From positions 48,911,189 through 48,975,188 of the forward strand of contig CM075938.1 in NCBI GenBank assembly GCA_038030265.1: a stretch of DNA of 64,000 nucleotides, in the 5' to 3' direction. A program made the translations under genes and the position numbers. Below, one piece after another: positions 35,761 to 46,073 of the stretch. The first letter of the stretch is position 1, and the number at the start of each line of letters is the position of its first letter. The notes beneath the pieces are model-generated. The model ran no database searches and was not told the DNA's origin. It worked only from the letters and a program-made list of their open reading frames with translations. Source of the stretch: Corythucha ciliata. Its lineage: Eukaryota > Arthropoda > Insecta > Hemiptera > Tingidae.

Positions 35761-36480
35761 CAGGGTGTTCAAAAAATAGAGGGCAATATTTCAACCGCTG
35801 ATTTTGCACCACAAATGGGTCAAAATGACCCCTATTGACCATAGTCCGATTCTCATTATTTTCCGAGATATTTGGGATTTTAGGACTTTTCGATTCTGCC
35901 TTGTTTGTTTTGGAAAAGTGGCCGTTGCATGGTAATCGGTGGCTCTAAGGTCAAACCTGACGGCACCATTGGAAAGAGCGGACTTTTTTCTATTAGAGTT
36001 TAGGCAGTCAATTCCATTTTAATCCACACGTGCTCAGATATTCAGCCACAAAGTCAAACTTGTTCAAAATTCAACCCATGTTCACGACACTATGAAGCTG
36101 GATTGCTCCTCAACAGGTGCTTTCGGAGATGACATTTTTTAAAAAAGTTGGCGCATAGTACCACCATGAAAATGGTATTTTTAGATCGCCTTCTTAAAGG
36201 GACTTTTTTCTAGGAATTTCATATTCGTTCTTGAAAAATACGAGACACCTATTGATTTCTGTCGTAGTTTTATTGACATAAATCTCAAAATTGGTGACGG
36301 AAAAATGAAAAAAATTGAAAAAGGGCAAAAAAAACAATAACGCACACAAACAAAGGGAAAAATGTACAAAATAAAAAAAAGGAGAAATTCTTAATTTTCA
36401 TATTATTATTAATTATTATTATTCATTTTTAATAATTATTATCAAAATTAAATAAAAAAATATACTACAATAATAGATAA

Positions 36481-36525
<45 letters not shown>

Positions 36526-37181
36526 CAATAATTTCAAAGAAAAATATCTTTGAAATCATTTTATTTCTTGCTTATTTTCCTGTTTCACTTATTTATTTTA
36601 TTATTATTACTATTTTTCCCAGTTCTCTGTCACCAATTTTGTGATTTATGTCAAGAAAACTACGTCAGAAATGAATAGGTGTCTCATGTTTTTCAAGTAC
36701 GAATATGAAATTTCTAGAAAAAAGTCCTTATAAGAAGGCGATCTAAAAATACAATTTTTATAGTGATACTATGCGCCAACTTTTCTGAAAAAATGTCATC
36801 CCCGAAAGCACCTGTTGAGGAGCAATCCATCTTCAAAGTGTCGTGAACATGGGTTGAATTTTGAACAAGTTTGACTTTGTTGCAGGATATCTGAGCACCT
36901 ATGAAGCAAAATGGAATGGAATACTTCAATAATAATAGAAAAAAGTCCGCTCTTTCCAATGGTACCGTCAAATTTGACCTTAGACCCTCCGGTTACTATG
37001 CAACGGCCGCTTTTCCAAAAAAAAAAAAAAAAAAAAAACAAGGCAAAATCAAAACGTACTTAAATCCTGAATATCTCGGAAAATAATGAGAATTGGACTA
37101 TGGTCAATAGGGGTCGTTTTAACCCATTTGAAGTGCAGAATCACCGGGCGAAATATTGCCCTCTATTTTTTGAACACCCTG
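35761..37181. mobile_element. CAGGGTG foldback element 2 (mariner-like)
   Basis: TA-CAGGGTGTTCAAAAAATAGA at the left is mirrored by TCTATTTTTTGAACACCCTG-TA at the right. The arms are about 550 bp (35761-36310 and 36620-37181). They contain matching segments such as GAGACACCTATTGATTTCTG against the reverse of AGAAATGAATAGGTGTCTC. The central 300 bp are AT-rich with a TAA repeat. There is no transposase. Confidence 0.8.
36480..36525. repeat. (TAA)n microsatellite
   Basis: About 15 consecutive TAA/AAT units lie at the centre of foldback element 2, within some 250 bp of AT-rich sequence. Confidence 0.9.
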
Positions 37182-37191
37182 TATTTATATA

Positions 37192-37971
37192 CAGGGTGGA
37201 TCCGTACAAGTGTGACAAAAATTTTTGGGTAAAAATACGTTAAAAGTGGAGTAAAATGGTACCTTCGGAAGTGTCCTACGTCGATCCGTTCCGGAGTTAT
37301 GATTTTTTTTTGTGTTTAAAAAAGTAACCAATGCTTGCTTCAAAAAATCCGCAATTTCTCGGCTTATATCGCACCAAATCCAAAAAGTGATTACGGAACA
37401 TTTCTTTTAGGATAGAGGTCATTTTATTGATTGAAATAATCGTCAACACCCAGAAATCTGGCATTTTTTCCATAAATTTACGTGTCCTCTAAAATTTGTC
37501 CGTTTTACGAAAAGTCGCTGTACCCAAACAGCTTTCTCAACAGATTTTCGGTGTATCACAAAAACTTCCCCGTTTTCTAAGCTTCCTTTTGGCGTGTTCA
37601 CATTTCATGTTACCACTGACGTTTCTCACAAAAACGTCACGAGAATGCACGAAAACCGTGTTTTTACGAAACATGGGTCATTGTCTACGTTATTCGTGAA
37701 GGGTGCAGGGAGATCGGCAGTAAGTGAGAACAGGATATCTTACCAGACAATGGTCCGTAGCTAGTTTCTGAAAACGGCATCACTTTTTGGATTTGGTGCA
37801 ATATAAGCTGAGATGATTTTTTGAAGCAAGCATTGGTTACTTTTTTAAACACAAAAAAAATCATAACTCCGGAACGGATCGACGTAGGACACTTCCGAAG
37901 GTACCATTTTACTCCACTTTTAACGTAGTTTTGCCCAAAAATTTTTGTCACACTTATACGGATCCACCCTG
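37192..37971. mobile_element. CAGGGTG foldback element 3 (mariner-like)
   Basis: TA-CAGGGTGGATCCGTA at the left is mirrored by TACGGATCCACCCTG-TA at the right. The arms are about 200 bp (37192-37400 and 37770-37971). It starts only ten bases after element 2 ends. The central 370 bp have no recognised coding sequence. Confidence 0.8.
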
Positions 37972-38335
37972 TATATGTATACAGGGTGATTCAGGGGTAG
38001 GGTTGCCAGATGACCGGTTTTCGACCGGCCTGGCCGGTTTTGGAACTCCGAGGCCGGCTGCCGGCCGGACCCTCGACCGGCCTTAAGTAAAGCCGGTTTT
38101 CGGATTTGCTCATTTTGTAATAATTTTTCCTCATTAAATTATTCGTAAGGGAACTTAGCGACAAGATTTTATTTCTTTAAAACGTCGGGGATGATTTCGT
38201 GACTTTCGTGTGACTTGTGCAGGCCGGCACCGCGCTAACTCTCAGCCTAGATAGGGCCTATTGTATTGTCAGTTCCAGCGGTTCAGTCACTGTATTGTTG
38301 TGTTGTCGTGGGGGAAAGAGATGGCCAAGCGCGGA

Positions 38336-41300
38336 TCCAGAGTCAGCTTAAGGAGGGGGCCACATTATGACTCCATTCGGCCCTCGCACCTACCAATACC
38401 ACACGTCAAACCGTTCCTAGACAGACACAGTTCTCAATCTCCGATAATTGAAACATCGGAAAATTGAGGAAACCCAAACGCCGGAAAAGTGGGGGGGGGG
38501 GAGAAACAACATTCAACATTCAATATGTAACGTGAACTATTAGTCTGGCAAAAATATGCCTCCCGCCGAATAAAGTGTACTCAGCGCAGTGATGCAGAGG
38601 AAGGTCTTATAAGCCCCATGGCTAACACTGCAATTGTGACCCTCAAAATTGGGTTTTTTAGTGAGTGAAATCATGGAAATTACATTTTTATTGAGTGAAA
38701 CCAGCTAAAAACGGTTGTTAGTGCGAAAAACCGACGCAAAAAGTCACTGAAGTAGGCCACCTAGAGAAATTGCTTTACTGGCAAACAAATGTTCCGAGAT
38801 TAGCTGTTCATAAAATTGACAGTCTCCTCATGGAATTAATAATTTCCACACAAAATTGATAATTTCCTCATAAAATTGACAATTTCTCATAAAATTGACA
38901 ATTTACTCATAAAATTGACAATTTACTGATAAAATTGACAATTTACTCATAAAATTGACAATTTCCTCATAAAATTGACAATTTACTCATAAAATTGACA
39001 ATTTCCTCATAAAATTGACAATTTACTCTTAAAATTGATCATTTCCGCGTACAATCGGCTATTCATACTAAAAATAACAAGTTTAAAGCCAAAATAACGA
39101 TCACCAATTACTGTATTAACAATAATCACCAAAAGGGTAATTGCCTATCGAGAAATGGTTGAAATTAATAACTTTTAATTTTTTGGTTCCAAGGACCAAA
39201 AATTCCTCAATTTGGGGATAAGTTTTAATTTCTTCGTGAAATTGACAATTACAGTTCCAAACTGAGAATTTCTGCTTCAAATTGACAAAGTTTTAATTAA
39301 ATTGACAATGCGCCAATAAAAATGTCAATTGCTAATAAAAACGAAAATTTTCTCGTGAAAATAACAATTTCGTCCTACTAACAATTCCACATAAAATTGA
39401 CAATTTCCTCATAAAACTGACCATTTCGTCGTAAAATAGATAATATCCCAACAAAATTGATGATTTCCTCGTAAAATTGACAATTTCCTCATAAAATATA
39501 CAATTTTCGCATAAAATTGACAACTTTCTCACAAAATGGACGATTTCTTCATATAATTGACGATTTCCGTACCAAATTGTCAATTTCATAAAGTAGACAA
39601 TATCCCTTTGAAATTGATTATTTCCTCGTAAAATTGACAGTTTCCTCATAAAATATACAATTTACCCATAAAATTGTCAATTTCCTCTTAATATAGGCAA
39701 TTTCCTCATAAAACATACAATTTCCTCACGAAATTGACGATTTCCGTGTAAAATTGTCAATTTTCTCATAAAATACATAATTTAATTGCAAAATTGACAA
39801 TTTTCTCATAAATTGGACGATTTCCTCATGAATTTGTCAATTTCTTCATAAAATAGACAATTTCCCATAAAATGTATTAGTTCTTCATAAAAGTAACAAT
39901 TTGCGGAGGGGAAGCATTATGTCCCACGCCTACCACTGCGATTGTAACCATAAAAATTGGGGTTTTTAGTGAGCGAAATCCAGGAAATAACTTTTTTTAT
40001 TGAGTGAGTCCGGCTAAAAACGGTTCTTAGTGCAAAAAATCGGCGCAATCAGTCACTGAAGTAGGCCAACCAGCGAAATTGGTTTACTGGCAAACAAATT
40101 TTCCGAGATTAGCTGTTCATCATATTGACAATCTCCTCATGAACTTGACAATTTCCTCATAAAATTGACAATTTCCTCACAAAACATATAACTTCCTGAT
40201 AAAATTCACGATTTCCGTCTGGAAATTGGATATTTCCTCATCAAATCGACAATTTTCTCATGAAATTGACAATTTCCTCATAAAATTGACAATTTCTTCA
40301 TAAAATTGTCAATTTCCTCATAAAACATATAATTACCTGATAAAATTCATGATTTCCTAATAAAATTGACAATTTCCTCATAAAATAGACAATTTCCTCA
40401 TAAAATTGGATATTTCCTCACAAAATTGACAATCTCCTCATAAAATTGACAATTTCTTCGTAAAATTGTCAATTTCCTCATACAACATATAATTTCCTAA
40501 TAAAATTCACGGTTCCCTCATAAAATAGACAATTTCCTCATAAAACATACAATTTCCTCACAAAATTAACTTTTTTCTTATAAAATTGACAATTTCCTCA
40601 CAAAATGGACAATTTCCTCATAAAATGGACAATTTCCCCGTAAAATTAATTATTTCCTCATAAATTTGACGATTTCCTCATAAAATTGTCAGTTCCCTCA
40701 TAAAATATACAATTTCTCCGTAACATTGATTATTTCTTCGTGAAATTGACAATTTCTCTATATAATTGACAATTTTCCCATAAAATTGATAATTTCGAAA
40801 CGATCTACTGCGAAACTACTGCATTAACATTAATCATAAAAAGGGCAATTGCCCATTGAGTCAAGGGGCAAAATTAATAAGTTCCAAAAGGACGAAAATA
40901 AATAATTTTCTAGTGAAATTGACAATTTCCACGTCTAATTAACAATGCCTGCTTCAAATTGACACGTTTTTAATTAAATTGACTATGCGCTAATAAAATT
41001 GACGATTTCGTCCTAAAATTAACGATTCCTAGTTACGATTTTCTCTTGAAATGAGCAATTTCCAATTCGAACTAACAATTGCCTTACAAAATTGGAAATT
41101 CATTCGAAAGGGGCAATTTTCTCATTATATTGATAATTCTTCATACAATATGTCATTTTCTTCATAAAATTGACTATTTCCTTATTGAACTGAAGATGGG
41201 CTCATCAAATTGATACTTTTTAGACTGAAAATTACCTCATAAAGTCAACCATTATGCTCATAAGGTTGAGATGTCTTATAAAATTGAAAGTTTTCTCATA

Positions 41301-41824
41301 AAACAGACAATTTCGTTTTGAAATTGACAATTTTTTAGTGAAACCGACGAGCTCTTGGTGAAGCATTTCGCATATTTGTTGCCTTTGGCGCGGCCTTTCA
41401 CGTAAATTTTGCCTTGAATGTGGCGATTCAAGTGAGTGTTTGCCCGGAATGTTTGCGTTTTGCCCGCCGCCGTGGGGCATTTCGCGCGGTTCACTCGTTG
41501 TGCCGCGGCCTTTCTAAACAGTTTTTTTTTTTTCCTCACAATGTGACGTTTCGCTTATAAGTTTGCCCTTGGCGTCACCTTTCTCATAAATTTTGCCCTT
41601 GAAGTGGTGGCGTTCAACGTCAATTTTCTTCTGTGAGACCATTCGCGAGAGTTTTCCCCTTGAGTAAATCAGTATTTCGCATCTCTCGAGACCCTCGGAC
41701 CTAAGAGAAAATGACCCTAAAATTAAGGTGAGGAGGTTTTGATGATTTTTTTTTTTTCGCAAGTGACCTCGACTCCAAGGGAGGGGCCATGGCCCCTGTG
41801 GCCCCTCTCTTAGATCCGCCACTG
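38336..41824. mobile_element. hAT-like element whose body is a 20-bp tandem array
   Basis: It starts CAAGCGCGGATCCAGAG and ends CTTAGATCCGCCACTG. The flanks are a perfect 8-bp duplication GAGATGGC (38328-38335 and 41825-41832). Just inside each end lies a G/C-rich shoulder with GGGGCCACA. Most of the 3489 bp is a degenerate tandem array of 'TTTCCTCATAAAATTGACAA' (38800-41330). A 230-bp non-array segment (38590-38820) is repeated at 39903-40130, so the array also has a ~1.3-kb higher-order duplication. There is no transposase. Confidence 0.85.
38800..41330. repeat. 20-bp tandem array TTTCCTCATAAAATTGACAA
   Basis: The best-kept stretch is 38860-39040, where the 20-bp period is nearly perfect (for example AATTTACTCATAAAATTGAC repeated). 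Elsewhere units differ by a few substitutions and short indels. Reverse-strand frames of up to 105 codons (such as 39332-39649) are products of the repeat and not genes. Confidence 0.9.
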
Positions 41825-41855
41825 GAGATGGCCCGGAGTTGAATAGTTCCTGGTC

Positions 41856-41930
41856 GCCGCGGTGTCTTGGTGGTCTAAGAGCCGTACCGGAGATACGGTG
41901 TCCGCCGGGTTCGATTCCCGCTCCGTGGCA
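41856..41930 (+). tRNA. tRNA-like sequence inside a hAT-like element (probably not functional)
   Basis: A 75-base segment folds as a tRNA. It has a 7-bp acceptor stem GCCGCGG/CCGTGGC with one G-U pair, a 4-bp D stem TCTT/AAGA, a 5-bp anticodon stem CCGTA/TACGG and a loop CCGGAGA with GGA in the anticodon place. A T arm with loop TTCGATT follows. Against function, position 33 is C rather than T, the T stem is imperfect with an extra base before the acceptor strand, and it sits inside a transposon. It is most likely a captured or SINE-derived tRNA copy. Confidence 0.45.
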
Positions 41931-42899
41931 GGTTCTTTTTCTCACATTAACGTATTTAATTAAGAGAAAACGTATGGAAATTTACTGTCTCGAGGCAGAT
42001 TTTTTGGGGAATCGAAAACGCTATTAGGCCCTCCTCAAATTGAACCTGTGAACATACACATACTGGTTCACACATTCACAGTCAATTATTTTTTGTCCGC
42101 GCATGGGAGTGGCCTGGGTTCAATTTACAGTGGGTCTCCCGGTATATATTTATGTAATACACGACTTGTATATATATGTATTGGCCGGTTTTCGAGCTTT
42201 TCAAATCTGGCAACCCTATTCAGGGGGGATGTGACAAACTTGCACAGGTGATAGTGCGTACCCGGACGCACAAAAAACGTCAGTAGACGCATAGCCGAAA
42301 ATGCTTTGGTTACGAGATATAAGCTTTTTTCCGTTGTTTCCCAGTTTCATCATTTTTTACGGTAATTGCCGTGTTCACGGCTCACTGTTAATTGTTAGAC
42401 AAAAAATGACAGTGGATTCGGAAAGAGGACAAAAATCGTGTTCCCGAAACCACCGTGAAAATCAAAAAATGTCGCTTGCGCGTGGCTATTTCAGCCATGT
42501 GAAAAGTGAAAAAAGTAGTTTTTTCGAATACCTGATAAATTTCACATCAGTATCAATCAGCTACTAGTGCGCGCATCGACGGGTAAAGTTGTGGAAAACT
42601 ACCCCGTTCTGTGTACTTTCGAACGGTGTCCTGATAGTTGAAGTTGCAACCCTCTGACTTCAGCAATCAAGTTCCAGTGCAAAAAAATGTAACTTGCTTT
42701 GATAAAACAAGCCGAATAGGTCAGGGTAAATGCCCTTTCCTTAAGCTATTGTGTTCCTCCGAGCATTCTCCCTTTAATGCCTGAAGTAAAAGTAAGGATT
42801 CAATTCACAACGCGAGGCTTACCATGAGAGACGCCGTGGATGAACTGCTACGTTAGGACTTGAACGGGGACTTGTCCGTTCTACCTCATCAGAATCAGC

Positions 42900-43171
42900 T
42901 CAGCAGATTGGGCGTGGGCGAGGAGGACCAAATAACTGGTCTACGAGGTCTCCCGACCTAACGTCCCTCGATTACTGTCTTTGGGAGTGGATGAAGACGA
43001 TGGTACTATGAATACAAGCCCAGCAAACGCAAGGAGCTGATCAACAAAGTTGTGGCCTGTGCTGAATCGATCAGACAACGACATGCCGAAATTTTCTGAG
43101 CCACCAGAGTTTTACAGAAAAGAGCGTCCGAGTGCCCACAAAGACGGAGGAATTTTCGAACACTTAATTAA
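42900..43171 (+). pseudogene. Remnant of a Tc1/mariner-type transposase C-terminus
   Basis: In the centre of foldback element 4, one frame reads GRGGPNNWSTRSPDLTSLDY then CLWEWMK. This matches the conserved GRGGP-WPPRSPDLTPLD-FLWG-K block around the later catalytic aspartate of insect mariner-like transposases. After a +1 shift at about 43003 the frame continues KRKELINKVVACAESIRQ and QKRASECP, like the usual LRRIQ-ACE-IR---S--RR-LCI-- tail. An in-frame TGA and the shift show that it is dead. It assigns the CAGGGTG foldback elements to this superfamily. Confidence 0.75.
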
Positions 43172-43948
43172 ATGATGTTATGTTGTTATTTCAACTTAAG
43201 GTTGTTACTGAAAATTGATCTCATACAAGTTGGAGGGACAAACATATTTATTAGTGTATAATATGTATACATATATGTATTTATTGTGTGCACTTATATT
43301 AGAGTGCTGAATCTGATAAGGTGAAATGTCCAAGTCCATCATTTCCACCCTAACGCTGTTCATCCACCACCTCAACTCACATTCCATACATGGAAATCCT
43401 CGTTGTCAATGGAATCCTTACTTCAGGCATTAAGAGGAGCATGCTCGTAGGAACACAATACCCCAAGGAAAAGACATTCACCCTGACCTATTCGGCGTGT
43501 TTTTACAAAGACAGTTTGCATTTTTTGAATTTGAACTGATTACTAAAGTCGGAGGGTTGCAAACTTCAACAATCAGGACACCGTTCGAAAGTACACAGAA
43601 CGGGGTAGTTTTCCACAACTTTACCCGTCGATGCGTGCACTAGCAGCTGATTGATACTGATGTAATATTTATCAGGTATTTGAAAAAACTACTTTCTTAA
43701 CTTTTCATGTGGCTGAAATAGCCACGCGCAAGCGACATTTTTTGATTTTCACGGTGGTTTCAGGAACAGGATTTTGTCCTCTTTCCGAATCCACTGTTAT
43801 TTTTGGTCTAATCACTAACGGTGAGCCATGAACACGGCAATTACCGTAAAAAATGATGAAACTGGAAAACAACGGAAAAAAGCTCATATCTCGTAACCAA
43901 AGCATTTTCGGGCTATGCGTCTATATGCCGTTTTTTGTGCGTCTAGGT

Positions 43949-44790
43949 TATAGGCGGATCCAGCCATCCTGTATGGAGGGGCGGTTTTTCACACGAAATC
44001 CATGTGGGGGGGGGGTATTGGTGGAACTCGATTCGATGACAAATGTTATCGTAAAGCACTGCAACGAATTTTATTATGATTCTCATGAACACTGCAAACA
44101 AAATCACAAAAAAATCCAAGATAGCGCAAATTCCAAATTGCTTGAGATTTTGGCAAAGCGCTGCAAAATTTCTTTGGTTTCGAGAGAAATGCTTCTATTC
44201 ACGTACATCAAAGAAAGGTAATTTTTGCTGGAGCACACTGACCGGAAAAGGTCAGGATTTTCAGAATTCTAGCGACAGTCGTGAATAAAATTCTTCGTCA
44301 CAGTGTTTTAACGTTTCTACTGCCAAATCTGCGGTATTTTCTGTTTGTTCTCAATCCGAAAAAGTGGTCCATTTCTCGTGCTACAAAAACAACTCTCCAA
44401 GAAATCTCCGCTGAAACAGATTTTCAGGGCCCAATTGTGTCTCAGAGGATGGAATCTTATTTACTTAATATGAAATTTCCCCGCCTAAGGGGGATCAGGA
44501 ATAGCGTGGGTGCGAGAGAGATAAAGTTTTGGATTTTATGTATGTAAGATATGAATGTATGTAAGATAAGAAAACGCAATTTGACTTAATAAACCTCACG
44601 TGCAATGAAGCCTTGATTTCAATAGATAATGAGTTCAACAATGCTTTGTTTTCTTCAAAGTTTGTTTCAAACTCCAGATTTGAGTTTATTTTAACAGTTT
44701 CAAGCTTTATAGAGTTTCCCAGGTTCTTTTTTCTGTCCTACGGGGGGGGGGGCACCGACCCTATCGCCCCCCCCCTTGTATCCGCCAATG
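43949..44790. mobile_element. hAT-like element in the right arm of foldback 4
   Basis: The left end, TATAGGCGGATCCAG, and the right end, CTTGTATCCGCCAATG, are imperfect inverted copies. The flanks are 8-bp duplications GTCTAGGT (43941-43948) and GTCCAGGT (44791-44798), differing at one base. G/C runs lie just inside both ends. The left arm of foldback 4 provides the uninterrupted version of the target. The 842-bp interior has no recognised gene. Confidence 0.7.
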
Positions 44791-44848
44791 GTCCAGGTAC
44801 TCACTATCACCTGTACAAGTTTGTCACATTCCTCCTGAATCACCCTTG

Positions 44849-45390
44849 TTTGTTGGCCCTTGGCCCCTCGCTTGTTAGCACGATCACGGTCAATATCAAT
44901 AGCGTGAATATCTAGGACGAGTTCGTGATCCAGATGAATCGGTCCACGGAAACGGTGTGAAAGAGGGGTTTGAATTAGTTTAAAATTCGCTACCGCACGG
45001 CTGTTGCTGCAATTGCCCCCCAAAATTGACTCGAGTAATGAAAAATGAACGCGCTTTCGTATGAGACCCTTGTGAACCAAATCCGTTGATATGGCAGGGG
45101 AGTTCTCGGCGGAGGGGAGCTATTAAATTAACGCTATGCCTCACTGGACCACCCAATTACCAAAAAATTTCATTGACATTGTATTTTGAGCCGTCTCTTT
45201 TATTTGATTTGCCTACAGCCTAATAAATCTTGAGTAAAAAATTCTGAGGTGGGCCGAAAAGGGAGGAACAAAAAAACAAAATTTAAAAAAATTGTTTCGG
45301 ATTCGAATCCGGGCACTCCGCATTCCGCAGTGGTGAAATTGTGACATACCATTTAACCTAATGTAACTGATCTGAAAATTAACGTAATCT
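44849..45390. other. Intergenic sequence, no recognised gene
   Basis: An open frame on the - strand extends from 45080 into the foldback end (to 44700) but matches no family I know and crosses a transposon border, so I do not call it a gene. The rest is unique, AT-rich sequence. Confidence 0.35.
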
Positions 45391-45817
45391 GAAAAAAGTT
45401 TTGTTCCGACAGCAGCCTTTCGGGAAAAGTGCATTTCATTCTTGCGACAATCGAGTCAAACCTCATAAGTTAGAACGATATCAATCAATTATAAATGAAA
45501 TTTAGGCCAGGATAAAGATTTTAATTGCAAATAACTCCTCTAACAAGAGTCCACCTTCCCATATCGTATAGGCAACCAAACCGACTCTGTTTCATTTTTC
45601 ATTTTCATCATTTTGTTCCCCCTCAGTTGGTGCCAAAAAAGAGCCCTGCGGTAACTAAAAAGAAACACGATTTTATGATTTTGATTTTCTATACCACGGC
45701 CTAAATGTCATTCATAGTTGATTGATATCGTTCTAACTTATGAGGTATGACTCGATTGTCGCATGAATGAAATGCACTTTTCCCGACAGGCTGCTGTCGG
45801 AACAAAACTTTTTTACA
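45391..45817. mobile_element. Inverted-repeat element with AAAAAAGTTTTGTTCCGACA ends
   Basis: The left arm, AAAAAAGTTTTGTTCCGACA, is mirrored by TGTCGGAACAAAACTTTTTT. The arms continue inwards for about 115 bp, including TAACTTATGAGG and CATTTCATTC against their reverse copies. The element is about 427 bp. The target duplication is not clear, so the family is unknown. Confidence 0.65.
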
Positions 45818-46073
45818 TTTGCCTCCTGCCCCTATCAAAATAGAAGTGAGAAATTCTGACCGTTCGGAATTAGATGGGAGAGGGGCGTTTGACGTTCAAG
45901 TTTTTACTCTCAAGGGGTGACCGGGTGAGTTCTGAGAAACAAAGAAATTGCTTACGCGAATGTTCTCTGTTTTCGGCCGAGTGAGCTGAGGGGAGGATAA
46001 GGAAAAATTATTTCTTTCAAGTTGCATTCACGCCTGTCTTTCCTCTTGCTTTGAGGCTTGCCGCTGTCGGAAC

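Larger units (their letters stand above)
37998..42218. mobile_element. hAT-like element with TAGGGTTGCCAGAT ends
   Basis: The ends are a perfect 14-bp inverted pair, TAGGGTTGCCAGAT / ATCTGGCAACCCTA, followed on each side by a CCGGTTTTCGA-type segment. The flanks are a perfect 8-bp duplication TTCAGGGG (37990-37997 and 42219-42226), which is part of foldback element 4. Without the nested element at 38336-41824 it is only about 720 bp. It carries a tRNA-like sequence near its right end and no transposase. Confidence 0.85.
37982..44848. mobile_element. CAGGGTG foldback element 4, mariner-like, with nested insertions
   Basis: The left end, TA-CAGGGTGATTCAGGGG, begins ten bases after element 3. 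The right end, CCTGAATCACCCT, closes near 44846 and has lost the last bases. After removal of two nested insertions (37998-42218 plus its duplication, and 43949-44790) the arms match over about 580 bp: 42219-42810 against 43385-43948 and 44799-44846. Shared blocks include GCATCGACGGGTAAAGTTGT against the reverse of ACAACTTTACCCGTCGATGC. The centre retains the end of a mariner-type transposase. Confidence 0.75.

Noticed and set aside
38860..39040. Regular short repeats that could be mistaken for a CRISPR array
   Set aside because: Units are contiguous without unique spacers, and the genome is eukaryotic.
39332..39649. 105-codon frame on the - strand rich in RKLSI and YEEIV repeats
   Set aside because: It is a translation of the 20-bp array (20 bp is not a multiple of 3, so all frames cycle) and ends by chance.
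41856..41930. Functional tRNA-Ser(GGA) gene
   Set aside because: C at position 33, an imperfect T stem, an extra base before the acceptor strand and location inside a transposon argue against function; kept only as tRNA-like.
44700..45080. 126-codon frame on the - strand
   Set aside because: It crosses the end of foldback element 4 and a hAT-like element, so it cannot be a conserved gene as it stands; the part outside matches nothing I know.
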